A stretch of 64,000 bases of DNA, taken from assembly GCA_037013685.1 (NCBI GenBank), contig CM072905.1:11188991-11252990 (forward strand), written 5' to 3'. How positions within the stretch are numbered: position 1 is the first letter of the stretch; each line of letters opens with the position of its first letter. Below the pieces are notes generated by a model that made no database searches, was not told the origin of the DNA, and saw only the letters and a program-made list of their open reading frames with translations. Shown here piece after piece: positions 1-14,160 of the stretch. This DNA is from Acridotheres tristis (lineage: Eukaryota; Chordata; Aves; Passeriformes; Sturnidae). Both the position numbers and the translations under genes were made by a program.

Positions 1-3000
1 ATGCCCACCTCGGCTCATCCCACCGTGTTGTGCAGCTAAGCCAGGGATGCTCCACACCTCCATGTCCAGCTCCTACTCATTCCCAGCAACTCCAAGTGCT
101 GAAAGCCCTGATTCAGTAAAATTGGCTCCATGTGGAGCTCAAATTCTGCTCAAGCTCCCTGCAGGGCAGTGCTGGGAATGCTCCCACTGGGATCCTGAGA
201 GCCCCCAAGCTGGGAGTGACTGGGACTGGGAGGAAATTCAGGGCAGGTGCTGGACCCACCCCTGGCTGGGAGTGTCCTGTGGTGGACCCTGTGCTGGAGC
301 TCAGGGCCGCCAGGGGCTGTGCCTGACCGCAGCCCAATTCCCGGCTCTAGGCAGGACATGGACTGCCCTGTGCTGCCCTTTACACCTCTCCCTTCCCTGG
401 AGGGAAGCTCCAGCTTTGCCTCGCTGACCTGGAGCTGCTCAGGCCAAGATAAACAAGAGCTCGGCGAGGAAGCAGCCATGAGCTGGGCTCTGCTTGAGTG
501 AAAACAACTGCCCTCTGCCAGTTCAAATACAGCTCCCCTTGCCTTACTTACATAACATGGGAACCTTCTTGCCACAAATTCCCTTTATTCCTGGCCCAAC
601 AAAGCATTACAAGCCTTTATGTTTCTTGGCCACTGCAGCCGAGACCCTCGGAGCTACGGTGGAGTCAGTGCTGGGTGCACCTCGCTGGTCCCTGGCCAGG
701 CTTAGGTGAAACCCTTGGTGAGAGAAGGGCTGGAGTTTGCTGAGGGTGAAGGAATTTCTGCTGATGGATCTCTGCCTTGTGTCACTGCAGAGCTGGATCT
801 GAGCACAGAAATATCAGCACTGCTCAGGCACCTTGGCACCTCCTGAGTGGGGTCTGCCTTCCATCCAGCACACCTTGGGTGGCCCCAGGCATGTCCCTGA
901 CCCAGCTTGGGAACACCCCTGCTTCTTCCTGCCTCCAGCTGGACAGGAGTTTCCAACAGGATGGGGCAGGATAGGATTTCTTCTTTGGGTTCTCACAACT
1001 CTTAATCTGGTGCTGCATCCCAGGACCTCCATCAGAAGGTCTGGCTTTTCAGGAAAGAGGGGGAGAAGGGTCTGGGGAAAGGAGGAATTTCTATTGCTGA
1101 ACCCAAGCAGTGGTGGGGACAGGGAATGACTGAGATCCAGGGAGATCCACCTCAGCGCTGTCCGCTGGGAGCTGTGCCTGCTGAGCCAGCGGCCAGGCAG
1201 TCCCTTAATCAGCTCTTGTTTGGGAAGGTGTCTCGTTAGCCCAGGGTTTTCCAAGAACATCAGAGCCTTGGCAGGGCCAGGCTGCAGCCTGAGGTTAACA
1301 AAACAACCTGGTGCAGACAGGCGCTCTCGGAGCAGTCAGCTCTGCTCTGTGCCACGGCATCTGTGTGAGCAGCAGGGATGTCCCTCCCTCACCTTCCCCA
1401 GCCCTCCCGGAGCCTGGGAACAGCTCGTGTGCCTGAGACAGTCCATGGAATGTCCCCGAGAGCAAGCCCTGCCGGTCCTGCCGGGGAGACAGCCTTTGCC
1501 TGGCTCCTCAGGCATTTCTCCACCACAAATGAGCGCCGGAGCCAAGAGCAACCTCGGCACCGTCCAACGCGTCTCCTCCGGCCGCCTGGGCTGTCCCAGA
1601 GGACAGCCCGGCTGGAAATGCCATCAGTCTGTGTCACCTCTGCCTGCCTGGAAGGATTCATCAGAGCGAGGAGCTGGCGTTTAACGAGCCCTTTCATGGT
1701 GCTTTACCGGGGGAGCAAAGAAATACACACCACCAGCACCCCTCCCCCAAGAGAAACAGATTTCCCAATAAAATTTATAGAGCATGGAAAGGGCTTCTGG
1801 CACGGGGGTTCAGAGGTGGCCAGCCCTGGGTGTGTGGAGGCACCACCCTCCTCCTCCTCCTTCTCCTCACAGGATGAAAACAAAACAAACAAGCAGAGAA
1901 ATTCCAGGAGCAGATAAGTGAAGTCACGTCCTTCACTGGAAGGATGGAGGCGCTGGTGGAGGTGGTAGGTGACCCTTGGATGGACAAATGGAGCCCTCTG
2001 AGGCTGCTGGGCTCTGCAGGACAGGCCCACATCCACCACCATGTGCTCAGCTGCTCCAGGAGCCCTGGGGACATCCCTGGACACCAGGAACAGGCTCCGA
2101 GGCTTTCCTTGCCTTGAAGTGGAGTTTAGAAACCTCACCCCAGACTGTGCCAGAGCCCTGGGTGTGCAGGGGATGCTCCTCTGGTCCTCTAATGGAGAGC
2201 TTGCACAAGGTGCACTCAGAGCATGAGCCAACTGTGACTGTGGGGGAAGCCCACAGGCCTCAGCCTGTGCTTCAGTAGCCACATGGGCTACCCTTGAGCC
2301 AGACACCCCAATTCCCTTGCAGAGCCACAGGGGAGAAGCTGCCACCTCTGGGGTGCACCTCACCCCTGGGCACGTTCTAAGGTGTGCAGTGAGCTGCTGG
2401 CAGCATCCCCTGCTCTGGGCGAGATACTCTGTGTCCCCTTCCAGCCCTGGGCCACTGGCAGGAGTGTCCCCAGGCTGTCACTCACTCTGGGAGGGGACAG
2501 AGATCCCCCTGGAGCAGGGCAGCCTCAGGCAGAGCAGGACCTTGGGGGCTAGCATCCCCTCGTGGGTGAGGGCTGGGGACAGGGGGAGCGGGATCTCCGT
2601 GCCCAGCCAAGAAAACAAATTATTCCAGCACAGTCCACCCTTGCCTCCAGTCGCGAGTAATCCTTGCAACCATGACAGCCACTTCTCCTGGCCCCAGAGA
2701 ATTGTATAAATCAGAGCAGAACAAAAGTCCTTTGCTGGGAGCTGGGCATGTGCGCTGCCTTTCAAAGGGGAGGCACATTTCTCTATAGATCTGCATTCTC
2801 CAGGGACTGCCACTCTGACAGCAGAGAGATTAAGCAAAACAACCCACTCAACCTTCCCTTCTCCAGCATCTCTCCATGGGTGGAACAAACCCATCACAAA
2901 CAAACCACAGGGCAGGGCCATAATTCACACTTGTTACTTTGCTCCTTAGTTGTTTAATGGCCTATTTTTCCTCCTTTAAGTTTTCAAAGTTTTGAGTAAT

Positions 3001-5264
3001 AATTACATCGAATACATCCTCCTTTGGCGTTAGGGCTGGAAAAATTGGAAATAATGAGGCACGGCAAACCAAATGGAGCAATTCTGGGAGTCCTGGGGGA
3101 ACCTGCAGCGCTGCAGGGAGCTGGATCCAAGCGTTCAGCGCAGCCACTGCGGCTGCATTCCTCACTGGAGCGGGGCACACGCACAGCCCTCGCTCACACA
3201 CCCAGAGAAAAGCTTTCGGTCAGCCCCAGCACACCATGTGGGGCTTAAAGTTAAAGCTTTCCTTTGTCACTGGCAGTGCCACAGGTGGCAAGTCACCCTC
3301 AGAAGTGCTGCTGGTGTCACTGCCAGCCCTGGGACAGGAGGTGGACATAGCCCCAAATGCTCTCCCAGTCCAGGGGGTGGCTTCTGGGAACTCTTCAAAC
3401 AGCAAGGGCAGCAAAGTCATTCCTTCTGCACCTGTGTGTGCACCGGGGGGACCTGGCTCAGCCCCAGTGACCGAGAGGCTGAAAATCAGAGCTGGGGGCA
3501 GTTGGGACCCTGCAGCTGCTCAGGGGTGTCTTGAGAAGGGGCTGTTCTCCTGTGAACTCCCAGTCACACTCCTGCTTGTATGGGAAAATTTGAGGTTCTG
3601 CCTCATGTCCTGGTGCCTACTCCAAGGCTTGGACACTGGGGAGGTGTGGGATTGGGACCTTGGTCACCTCCCATGTCTCCCCACTGCTCCAAGGCTGGCA
3701 GGAGCAGATTTTGGTGCTCTCTGTGACTCCCAGCCCTGAGCTCCCTCACAGCTCCTGCAGAAGCCTGTCCTGGCTCTGGGGACAGTCCCAACCTTGCTGG
3801 CATTGCTGGGGAGGGAGGAACGTTCCTGAGGGGGCAGCTCTCTGCAAAGGGGACATGGCTTGGTGGGCAAGGGACACTCTGAATGTCCCTTGAACCACCC
3901 AGCTCCTCCATCAGCCTGCAGGGACAGCAGAACCAGGGACAACAGCTGCCCTGGAGCCATCAGATGAACCCAACTGCAAACCTGGCCTGGAAATGGCTTT
4001 GGAGGAAAAGGAAGTATTAAAGAGCAAAGAATGAACAACAACCACATGTGAACATCATTAGTCAGATGAAGAAGTGCCATCCCCAAATCTGTGCCAGGAA
4101 ACCTCTTCCTGTGGTGTTCCTCTGCAGAAGGAATAACAGGGAATTGTGCAACTGCCGTTGATGTCAGAGCACAGAGCCCGAGCTGGGGAGCTGAGCTTGG
4201 CTTTTGCCAACCTGCCTGGGTGTCAAACCTAGAGCTGATCACAGTGTGAACCTCAGACAGAAATCACAGGGGGCTTGGAGGCTGTGGGAGGAAGACTTCA
4301 TTTTTCCAAGGAAAAACATCGAACATATTAGGAACATTTTTGGGTGCATTTCAGATTTAAATGATTTCATTTGGGGTTTTGAAAGCCAAGCCAGAAGTTT
4401 GGGCTTCAAAGGGAAAAAAAGGGAAATATTCCTGTCCTGTTTTGAATTGCCTTCCATCAGATAATCAAAAACTTCATGGAAAGGGAAGAATTTCCTCCAA
4501 ACATTCACATCAAATCTGAGACAGTAAATTAAAAGGAGTTGGATGTTTTTAAACTATTCCTTTCTTAACAGCAATGTAACTTCCTTCCCTACAGGACACA
4601 ACCTCCCTGCTCTGCCTGCTGCCCCTCCTGACTCCTGGGTTAGTTTTAGGGAGCCTGGTTTGCAGCTGAGCTGTGTCCAGATGGTTCTGGGGGGGCCGAG
4701 CTCTCCCTTTCCCTGCCTGCCCTGCCCATGGCTCCAGAATTGCTGGGATGGGAGCATCCGAGCTGGCATTTGCCTGGCAGTGCTTTGTTCCCCTTCCCAT
4801 GGCTCAGGCTCTGGATCTTCCCAAAATTTAGGTACAGACACAAAGAGTAAAACCCACCCTGCTCCACAGCATCCTCAGCTTGCAAAATTAGACTAAGTAT
4901 TATTTACTCACTGCAAGCTCCATATGAAAAATGCTAAAATGAGGATAAATATCTGTTTTCCTTTTTCCCCCCTCTGTTTAATGTAACACTCCCGAGCCCT
5001 GGGAATCGCCTTTATTTTCTCTTTTCTGATATTTACTAAAGACTTAAAGATGGGAAGAGGCAGAAGCCTCTGCAGTGCACGGGCTGAGATGAAAAGGTCC
5101 TGGATCCCCAGCGGGATAGGAAGGCTTCCAACAGGAGGCACAAGCTGCTCAGCTTTGTTTCCCAATTCAAACATGGGCCCGGGCACAAAAGGAGGGGAAT
5201 AATATCACTCTCCCAGGGGCGAGCCCACGCCTCGCTGCTGCCCACAATCATCATCATTCCCAGC
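1..5264. other. NTN1 intron sequence, no gene recognised
   Basis: Moderately GC-rich, CpG-poor sequence without a credible exon, RNA gene or named repeat. A short polypyrimidine run (CCTCCTCCTCCTCCTTCTCC) lies near 1850. Open frames on both strands lack domain content. Confidence 0.6.
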
Positions 5265-5296
5265 AAAAACAAAACAAAAAAAAAAAAAAAAAAAAA
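5265..5296. repeat. Poly(A)/A-rich tract
   Basis: AAAAACAAAAC is followed by an uninterrupted run of more than 20 A. It could be a retroposon tail, but no body was recognised to the left on the plus strand. Confidence 0.9.
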
Positions 5297-8200
5297 GGAT
5301 GCCAGTAAGAAAAATGATTTGGGATTAAGGGTTCCCGTGTCCCACCTGCTGGCTCGGGGTATTCTTGTGCTGAATGGACCTTCAGCTCTCCCGGACCCCG
5401 GGCACCCTGCGGCACAGCCCAGCCCTTTCCGGGCCACCATTGACAAACTGCGGGATCAAAACGCCTCAGGAAAGATTCCTGGGGAGCTGATCATGTGCAT
5501 GAAAGGGCAGCCTGTCAGTGACTCCGTGACCGAACAAACCGGGCTCTGGGGCAGCGACAGCTCGGGTTTTCCTGCGGGGCATAGGCTGGGGGAACGGGCA
5601 GCACAATGAATGTTAATGCCTGGGCTGAGCCACCTCAATGCCACCCCAGGAATTCCCTGTAATCTGCCATTATATCCCTCCTTTGACATGGCTTTCCTCT
5701 GCTGAACGGCCCTCTCTGGGCTTTGCTCCCGAGGAACAAGGCCGAGCTGCCGCCCCTTCCCAATCCCTTCCCAATCCCAAGGTGTGTGGACAGTGCTCAA
5801 TTTTCTCCTACCAGCACAAACACAAAGAGGGAGTCAAGCTCCCCTTACATGTCAATAGATCATCTGAACCCCCCCTTTCCCCCCACAGTCACTCCTTGAG
5901 GCCACAAAACCCTCTGTCATCCTCTGCATCCAAGTGTGAGCAGCTCCATGGCTTGCCCACAGTGCTGGAAGAATGAAGGAATCCTTACATTTGACTTGGC
6001 TCAAGATCCCACTGGCTTCATTCATGCCCTCCTGCACCAAGTCCCCCATGTCCCCACAGAGCCTCTTGTCCCACCAGCATCCTCCAACCCCGTGTCCCAC
6101 TCCGAGAGCTGTAAAGGATGTGGCTCCAAGGCTCAGGAAGGAGCTCCCCATTCCCCGGACAGAGACTCCTCCTGCACAGATCTGGCTTTGCTGAGCACCT
6201 TTGGGGGCTGTGGAACCCTCCTAGCCACAGCCAGGCTCAAATCCAGCTTCAGGAAAGTAGCAGCTCTCAAACCTTCAGCACAGCCACTGGAGGAGCATCA
6301 CTGACCTGCCTGGCTGGGCAGAAGCAGCATGCCTGCCCTCCTTGGGCATCTCCAGAGCACCCTGGCAGGATCTGGGTGAAGGTCCTGGGCAGCCTTGCTA
6401 AGCCAGAAGGTCTCTGGAGCTCACAGGTAGCACGGCAATACTGACAGCAAAAGCTGGGAGTGAAGCTGAAGGGAGCTGAGCTCTGACTATGGCTTCCCTG
6501 GAAGACAAACTCACTGTGGCTTGGAAGCCTCCTGGAGAGCTGTGCCCTTTGCAGCTGGTGCAGCAGGAGCTGCCTGGACAGACACTCCCTCCATGCTCGG
6601 CACGGAGGGAGCAGCAGAGGTATCCCAGCACTGGCATTTCCCCTCAGAGCCCTTCCCTGCTCCCACTGGGATCAGTGGGATGCTTCCATTAACTCCAGAG
6701 AAGCAGCTGCCACCAGCTCTTCCATGGGCTTTATCCAACATGAAACGAGCCCTTCGGATCCCATAAATAAATAACAGCATTTCCTCCCCATGACAGATCC
6801 AAGCTGAGGATTTGTAACTCATTAAGGGCTACTGAGCTGTGCCCTTTGTTTGCCCAGGGCATTGTGTGGGTACCCAGCACCTCGTGGCAAACAACTGCAC
6901 TGATCCCCACAATTTACCTGGGGAGATGCCACAAGGTCTAATGGAGCAAAAGTATCAGAAAAATACCTCACCTGCCTCAGGTGATTTGGGATGAAGGAGG
7001 AGCAGCCTCAACACCACAGGCACTTTCTTTGTGTTTGCCAAACTTTTCTGGTCACTCCTTCGCAGGAAAGTGCAGGATCTGCCACTGTCCTTTGAAGGGG
7101 GACATCAAAAGGCATTGCCAAAGAAGACAATCCGGGGACACTGCAGTCACAATAACCATTGCATCATCCATCAATTACTCGTCAAAGCCCAGCTGAAACC
7201 CAGCTTTCAGTACCAGACGGTGATGAAGTGACAATCTCACCACATCTGGGAGAAAGGTCTGTCCCACGCTGATCTCAGGGAGAGCCGGGAGCCTACAGGA
7301 ATTTTGCTTAATCTTTTCTATGAGGTTCTGAGTTTACAAGAGTTTCAGTCTGGGTGTCTGGCCAGAAAGGGAAGCCCTGGCAAGGCCTGGGCCCTCGTGT
7401 CCTGTGGTACTGTGACAATCTCCACAGCATCTCCCTGGCCTGGCAATCCCCATGCCCAACAGGGTGAATTTGGAATTGTCTCTGAGGTTTCAGTTCTCTG
7501 GCGTTGCTCCCTCCTGCAGGGCTGGGAATTGCTGTGAATTTTATTTTGTTTTGAAAGAGGGGAGCTCTTGCCTCCTGTTTCCTTCAGCCTCCAGCTGCTC
7601 TGCTCATGGCTCACAGCCCGTGAGTTCTATGGGATTGTGGGACCAGACCCAGCAGCTGCTGGGGGCTGCTCATGCCTGCTCACTGCAATCCCAAACCCAG
7701 CCTGGAAAGGAGAGCCCTGAGCAGAGCAGGGAGAGGGGCAGGATGGCCCCTCACAGAACTCCCTGCTCCTGCTCTCCAGGGTTTCTCCTCTCACAGGGCG
7801 CCTGCACTGCAGGTTCTGCACTTCATCTTGTTCATAAAACTGATGCTAGGCAGGAGGTTTGGCTCAGCCTGAGCCTGACCCACGGCCATAAATCTGCCCT
7901 GCTCCGCCTGCTCACGCCCCCACGGAGCTGCTGTCACTGCCCATTTGGAGCTGGAAAACCAACCATGACATCTCCCAGGTGCAGCCCTGCTCGTCTCCCT
8001 CCCTCCCTGCCTGCCTTGGTTTCTCTCTCTCTGAGGAGGCAGAGATGGAGCAGCCTCTCCTCCTGCCTGGAAACGCTGAGGTCACGGCTGGGCTGGGGCA
8101 GAGGGACAGCTCTGGCACCTGGGGACACGGTGCCACCCTGTCAGGCTGAGGAGCAGCGCTCGGGGTCTTGCCTCGCCCAGGAGGAATTTGCAGGAAAGGA

Positions 8201-8693
8201 GTTTCCCCCACGGCACCAGTGGGAGGATGGGGAAAGGCTCCTGGTGTTCCCTGGCTGCAGGAGGAGCTTGGTGGAGCAAAGAAATGGATTCTGACAGGAG
8301 GATGGTGGGAGGAGGTCGGACAAGGAGGAAATGTGGTCTTGTGGAAGAAACTCAACTGAGCTCTGGTGCTCCTGCCCTTCTTGCAGGCACCCAGTAACCC
8401 ACGGGCTCCCTCCTAGGGGTGACAACGGGCTGGGCCATAGCCCACACAGAGTCCAGGGCCCCTTCTGACCTTACACACAAATGGGGGAGACAAATGCAGC
8501 ACAGCTGAGAATCAAATTTCCAGACTCCAAATGGTCCCACCCTCTTCTAAGCCCTTATCCCACACCAGTTAATCCATATAAACAACTTGAAAATGTCCTG
8601 GATGTGTGATCCATGGAAGTGGAAGCCATTAAACCACTCTTACTACTGATATGTCACGAAAATGAACTGCAAGGATCCCATCTGTGGTTCAGA
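5297..8693. other. NTN1 intron sequence, no gene recognised
   Basis: No recognisable exon, RNA gene or repeat family. The 280-residue open frame at 7452-8294 shows no domain, signal or family resemblance and is probably chance. Confidence 0.55.
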
Positions 8694-8757
8694 ACCCCCT
8701 AAATTGCAGAAAAATCCCCAAATTACAGGGAAACCCCCAAATTACAGAGAAACCCCA
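8694..8757. repeat. Short tandem repeat, about 19-21 bp, three copies
   Basis: Units beginning CCCCTAAATTGCAGA, CCCCAAATTACAGGG and CCCCAAATTACAGAG start at about 8695, 8716 and 8734, with a partial fourth CCCCAACT at 8753. Confidence 0.85.
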
Positions 8758-10029
8758 ACTGCCACGTGCCTGCTCCATATTCAAGCACCACCCAGGCAAC
8801 CTGGTGCTGTTCAGACTGGGAGCAGGATCCTGCACCAGCAGGTGCTTTCTCTGGACCAGTATGGCCAGTGCAAGGACCAGCTGCAGAGCCTGAGGCTCGG
8901 CTCCATCCCCATTATCACTGACATTCTCAGTGGTGCCCATTTTAGGATGCTCTGCCGTTCACTGGCAGCCATGAAGGGAGGGAGGATTTCCAGGAGGAAA
9001 TTTGGAGTGCAAAGGGAAACAGCTCCCCACTTCTCAGCCAGCACCTCCATGATCCTGCAGCAACATCCCCTTCAGCACAGATCGAGGGTGGCATCAGCCA
9101 TTCAGTGTCACCTGGAGGTGACAACCTGACCACACCTCTGGGGTCTTTCTAGAAGAGCAGAAGCAAAGAGCTCCCAGCTGCAGCCTGGGGACAGCAGGGT
9201 TGGGGTGAAGTCAACAGCCCTAGAGTCACTGTCACTGGCCATGTGCAACTCCCAGGGACAGAAAAATTCCCAAGCCCTCCTCCTGTGGCAGCTCTGCTCC
9301 TGTGGCAGCCCTGGGTGACTTTTCCAGCTCATTGTCTGCTCCAGAGCCAGATTTCCCCTCTCAGTGCTCTGTGGATCTGCTCCTGCAGCTGGTGCTGGCA
9401 GCCTCCCCTGCAGATCCCACAGTGATAAGGGGTGACTGGGGCTCTTTATGAGGGTGCTTAACGAGCTGATGACATTTTTACGAATTAAGACAGTCCCAAG
9501 GAGATCAGACTTGGTGATTCTTCAGAGATGCCAAGACCCTCCCTTGACTAACAAACCTCATTCACATTCTTCTGGGCAGATGAAATCTTTGCCTGTCTTC
9601 TCCTTCTGACCAGCCTCACTCAGATTTGGGAATCTAATTTCCCTCATATAGAATGGAAGGCTCCCAAATCCGAGGTGTCCACGGCACTGAGGGCTGGGTT
9701 TGGGAAGGGAGAGCAAGGCTGGATGTCGGCTGATCTTTCCTTAAGGTCGGGAGAGGGATGTGGGATGAGGGGAGCACAGAGGCTCTGCTCTGTAGAGCCT
9801 CCCGAGGGCCAACCCTGACTCCTCCAGATGTGGGATGGCTTTGGAAGAGCCAGTTCAATGTGCCAGGGTGCATGGAAATTTGTGAGGGGCCACAGTCCCC
9901 CCCAAGAGGCTGTAAAGGACACCGGGCGACCAGAGGAGAAGAGGGAAATTCCCATCCCAAAGCCAGCCTGGGGTAGCAGAGACAAAAGCTGTGAGCCCTG
10001 CAAGGCTTGGCATGCGGAGGGGAGGGGCA
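8758..10029. other. NTN1 intron sequence, no gene recognised
   Basis: Ordinary intronic composition. The 155-residue frame across 8662-9129 begins inside the tandem repeat and shows no known domain. Confidence 0.55.
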
Positions 10030-10170
10030 TCCGGGGCCAGTCATAATTAAAAATAATAACACTGAGCACTCTCAGAGCACTCCGGTAAACACGATTAACT
10101 AATTAGTCAGGTCTTTACTAATTAACCAGTCACAGGACTGGTGTTGCTCAATATGTTTAATGATCCGGAG
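10030..10170. promoter_or_regulatory. Candidate homeodomain-rich intronic element
   Basis: This AT-rich island holds TAATTA at 10044-10049, CTAATTAG at 10099-10106 and CTAATTAA at 10118-10125. A perfect 7-bp inverted repeat, ACCAGTC-ACAG-GACTGGT, lies at 10125-10142. Three homeodomain cores in 82 bases within a GC-rich intron suggest a regulatory element. Conservation is untested. Confidence 0.4.
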
Positions 10171-10255
10171 AGAGGCTGAATAGCTGGGGGCAACGTCTGG
10201 AGGAGAGGGAGCTGAGGAGGGGATGGATGGGAGGGCTCAGATGGGCTCACCCAGG

Positions 10256-10380
10256 GCTGGGACACGAGGAGACAAGCAGGGACACGGGATGGACCCTCTT
10301 ATCCTGCTAAAGACAGGGCCGGGACACGAGGGGACAGGCAGGGACACGGGACGGATCCTCTCATTCTGCCAGAGACAGCG
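10256..10380. repeat. 62-bp tandem duplication, two copies
   Basis: The unit starting GCTGGGACACGAGGAGACA at 10256 is repeated as GCCGGGACACGAGGGGACA at 10318. The copies differ at only a few positions, and the second ends near AGAGACAG at 10378. CAGGGACACGGGA occurs in both. Confidence 0.93.
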
Positions 10381-13300
10381 CTGTGTCCTTCTCACTCCTG
10401 GCACAGCCCTCTCCACCTCCCGCCAGGGCAGGGGCCTCGCTGTGTCTGTCCCATAGCTGCCTGTGGTTAATGTTTGTCCCTGTTTAGGGACAGTAAAATG
10501 AGATGGAAATGTTCAGGCACACCTGAAACCAGCCCAGTCTGAAATCAGGCCGAGCTAAATGAGAATCCCCAAAAGCCCACAGGCTCCAGGTTAATGCTCC
10601 CCAGCACAGCAAGGATCCTTGTGGAAAGTAGGGAAAGGAAGAGAATTAGGACCAGGGAGCCTTCTCTGGTGGCCACTGCCTTGCTCATTGCTTCAGTTTC
10701 CCCAGGACAGGGGCTGCATGTCACACCAGATGTCATGCTCAGACACTCCAACATCAATTTGGTTTCTAATCAGGGCTGCAGTTGGAAACTCCCCCGACAA
10801 GTGAGTGAAAACACCTCCCCAAAAGGCAGATGCAGCTGGTTTCAGCCCTGCAGCTCGTGATTGTCCTGCACCTCTCCCTCTGTGTGAGTCCCCGTCCTTT
10901 TCCTCTGCACTCATTCCCACAGGCTGCTCTCAAACTGCCTCTGGTGGCACCAGGCTGTCCCTGCTGCTGTCACAGGTGTCACAGTGAAGGAAGACTGCTC
11001 ATGGCTGGCTGCTCCAGCACATCCCAGAGCCCTGCAGGGCACCTTCCTGGCCCTGCCCTGATCCTGCCAGCGAAAGCCACCTTTGGGGATGGCTTTAGGC
11101 ATTTCCTCACTGTAATTTGGGCATTCACTCAGAATCCAGGTTCCTGTTAATTAAACTTTGGATGTCACAGCAGCACAGGTGCCTCTAGAACAGGTCTGGG
11201 TGGCTGTCCCCATTGCTGGTGTTCAAACCTCTCCACACAGATCCCTCCCACCAGCACCAGGAGTTTATTCCCTGCAGGAGGGATTTGGGAGCACCATGGA
11301 GTCCCACGGGGTGCTGAGGCGGGGTGAGTGATCCCTCTCCCCTCTTTTCCTGGGATAGCTGGGAAGTGCTGAGCTCCCCGTGGGACCTGCAGAGCTTCAG
11401 GATGTGCAGATGGCACCCAGAGCTGAGGGGCTCACAGGGCCAGGCAGCCTCAGCTCTGCTGTGGCTTCTCCATGGCTCTGCAAGAGAAACCAAGCCTTGG
11501 AGAAAGCCTGAGCTCGGGCTTTCACTGGGATCTGGATGGGCTTTTCCCATCAGACCCTCCCAGTGAGGTGGGGAAGGGCCCCCAGTGCTTTGTGGGGGAC
11601 AGAGAACTGGGGCAGGACCTGGCAGCTCCGTGTGGTGGCACTGGGTACTCTGCTGGTGGGCACGGAGCATCCCACCCTGCTGGAGCCATCACAGCGTGCC
11701 TACAAAGAGCATCCTCTCCTTTCCTCCCAGCTGGCCCCTGGACATTGGGAATGAAGGGCCACCACTGGGCCAGCAGCTCCACCAGCTTGCTGTGGTGGGA
11801 GTGAAACCTCCCAGCTGCAAACTCTTGGTTCTGCAGTTACCAGGAGAGAAAGAAGGAGAATTCTCCCATGCAGAACAGTGTCTCGAGGTCAATAGAGAAG
11901 CCCCTGTGGCCTGAATACCCAGCCTGGGGAGCTGGGGAGCCTGGCAGGGAGGCTCGGGGTCTGGGTGTCTGCTTGTCACACTTGTAGCCAGGTTACCATG
12001 GCTCATCCGCAGGGCATCCACACCCGGGGCTGCTGCCTGCGGGCTTTCAATGGGCTCTGCTCCTCCAGCATTGAGCAGGACGCTGCATTTGCAGGAGAAA
12101 AGCTCGTTCTTAGTGGTGCTGTCATGTCATCCCCCGGGGGCTCACAGACGAGGGTGGCTGCAGCACGGGGAGGGGAAGAAGCCCCGGGGCATGGTGCCCA
12201 CTGCCCTCCCCAGGCACCCACCTCGCCCTGCTCAGCCCAGACACAGCTCAGGTGTCCCACAAAAGCCACCTCAGCCACGGGGGCGAGTGCTGGGGACGCA
12301 GCAATGGCCACAATGCTCTAAATTCCTGCGTTCTGGCAGTGTCACCTGTGCCTGCAGGGACCTCAGTGCCCTCGGATCTGGAGCCACCCAGGCAGCCAAA
12401 GAGGGACATAAGGACAATAAGGACGCTGATTTTGGGTTTTTTTCCTAAATGCTTAAGCTGATGCCTAGAGCAGAGTATCCAAAGGCCATGGATGCCACTC
12501 AGTGCCTACAGGAAGCCCCAGTGTCCCTTTGTCCCTCCACGGATGGAGACCCTCAGGTCTCTTTCAGGGCTCCCCTCCACCAAGCCCTGCTGCTGGGGGA
12601 GGAGATTTGGGTGCTTTGGGCACGTCTGCCCACCCCTCCCTCCTGCCGGGGGATGAGAACTGGAATAAAAGGTCCATTTCTTTAGAAAGCCAGGCCTGAC
12701 TATGGGAAGGGTCCCTGTATCCATGCAGCTCTGCCGGCCTCCAGCTCCCCTGTTTAGTAATCTCACTTCTGGGCCTGAATTCATTTAGATGCTCTGGAGG
12801 ATTAGCTGACCTTTCTTTCAGAGCTTGGTAAGCTGGGATGTTAAAGCTTCCCAAAAATTAAACTCTCAGGAGGCTGGGAGCCTGGAGAGTTGTTTAGAGG
12901 CTGCTTCCCCAGCATCCAGCCTGGGGCAGGGACAGACCTTGGACTGTCCCTTTGTGTCCCCAGAAGTGCTCAGATCCACGCACAACCCCATCTCCTGAGC
13001 ATGATGCTGGTGGGGGGTAAAACCAGAGGGGATTTCTCTCCTGTGAGAGGGTTTGGTCATTTTTTTTCTGTTTGCCATAGGGAGTTTCAGCTTCTGCTTT
13101 CCCAGGTTCTCTCTGCTGCCATGAGAGGAAGGAGTGAGGGACAGTGTGAGCCTGTGACCCGGGAGCTGAGGTTTGGGAAGGTGGGGGAAGCTGTCTGGGA
13201 AGAGATGGTCTGTCCCAGCTAATGGGGCAAGGACCAGCTGCTCTCACCATTACTGGGGTCTGTTCACTCTGAAACCAGATGACAACCTGTGGCTTGAGGA

Positions 13301-14160
13301 GCATTTCTCTGGATTTCAAACTGGGACTGAGCACGAGGAGCTGATTTTAAGCTCCCAAGCACAGATGTAATGGACTGACCTGCAGAGTGCTCCCATGGAT
13401 GGAAGTGTTCACCCAACGGCTACACCTCCCTGACCAAATGAGTCTGATTTTCAGAGCTGGATGCACAGGAGATGCAAAAAATTCCCCTTTCCCCTCTCCC
13501 CCAGTTTTCTATTAATTTCCTGCCAAGAGTGAATCTCAGGGCAGGGGGTCTATACCTGCAAAGGCCACTGCTCACAGAGCCCATTTTGCCTCCCTGGCCC
13601 CAGGAATCAGCCAGGGAAGTGAAATCGCTGCTCTTGCAATTCAAGGAGCTGAAGAAGAGCAGCTGGAGCTGGGGGAAGCTGAGGACTCTGTGCCCCACCA
13701 AGCTGCAAACTGCTGGGGTTGGCTTTGGGGGGCCCCCAGAGCAAAGGAGGGGCTGCAGGAGCTCTCCACTCCCCAGCACTCAGTGCAGCCAAACTCCTGG
13801 AGGCAGCATCTTCCCCTCTGGTCTCAGACTCTCCCACTCGGGGCTGTGTTGTTGCCTCTGGCAGAACAGGAGCAAATTCATCAGCCCACACGCGGCCAGG
13901 GCCGCCCTTCCATCCAAAGCCCGAGCAAACTGCACGGGGGGAGAGCAGGGCTCCATCCCAAGCCTACGGAAAGCAGCAGTGAGGTGACTTCTCCTCCTCC
14001 TGCCCTTGCTCTCCCTCTCTGTCCCATTGGAACTGAGTCCTTTGCACACAGAAAGGATCCCCGGCAGCAGCATCTGAGCACACAAACCCAGCTCAGCTCT
14101 CCTCCCCACCTAAGCTCAGGGTTTGTACAGGAGCTGCGAGGGGGGCAAGGGGCTGCCTTT
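10381..14160. other. NTN1 intron sequence, no gene recognised
   Basis: No exon, RNA gene or named repeat recognised. Confidence 0.55.
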
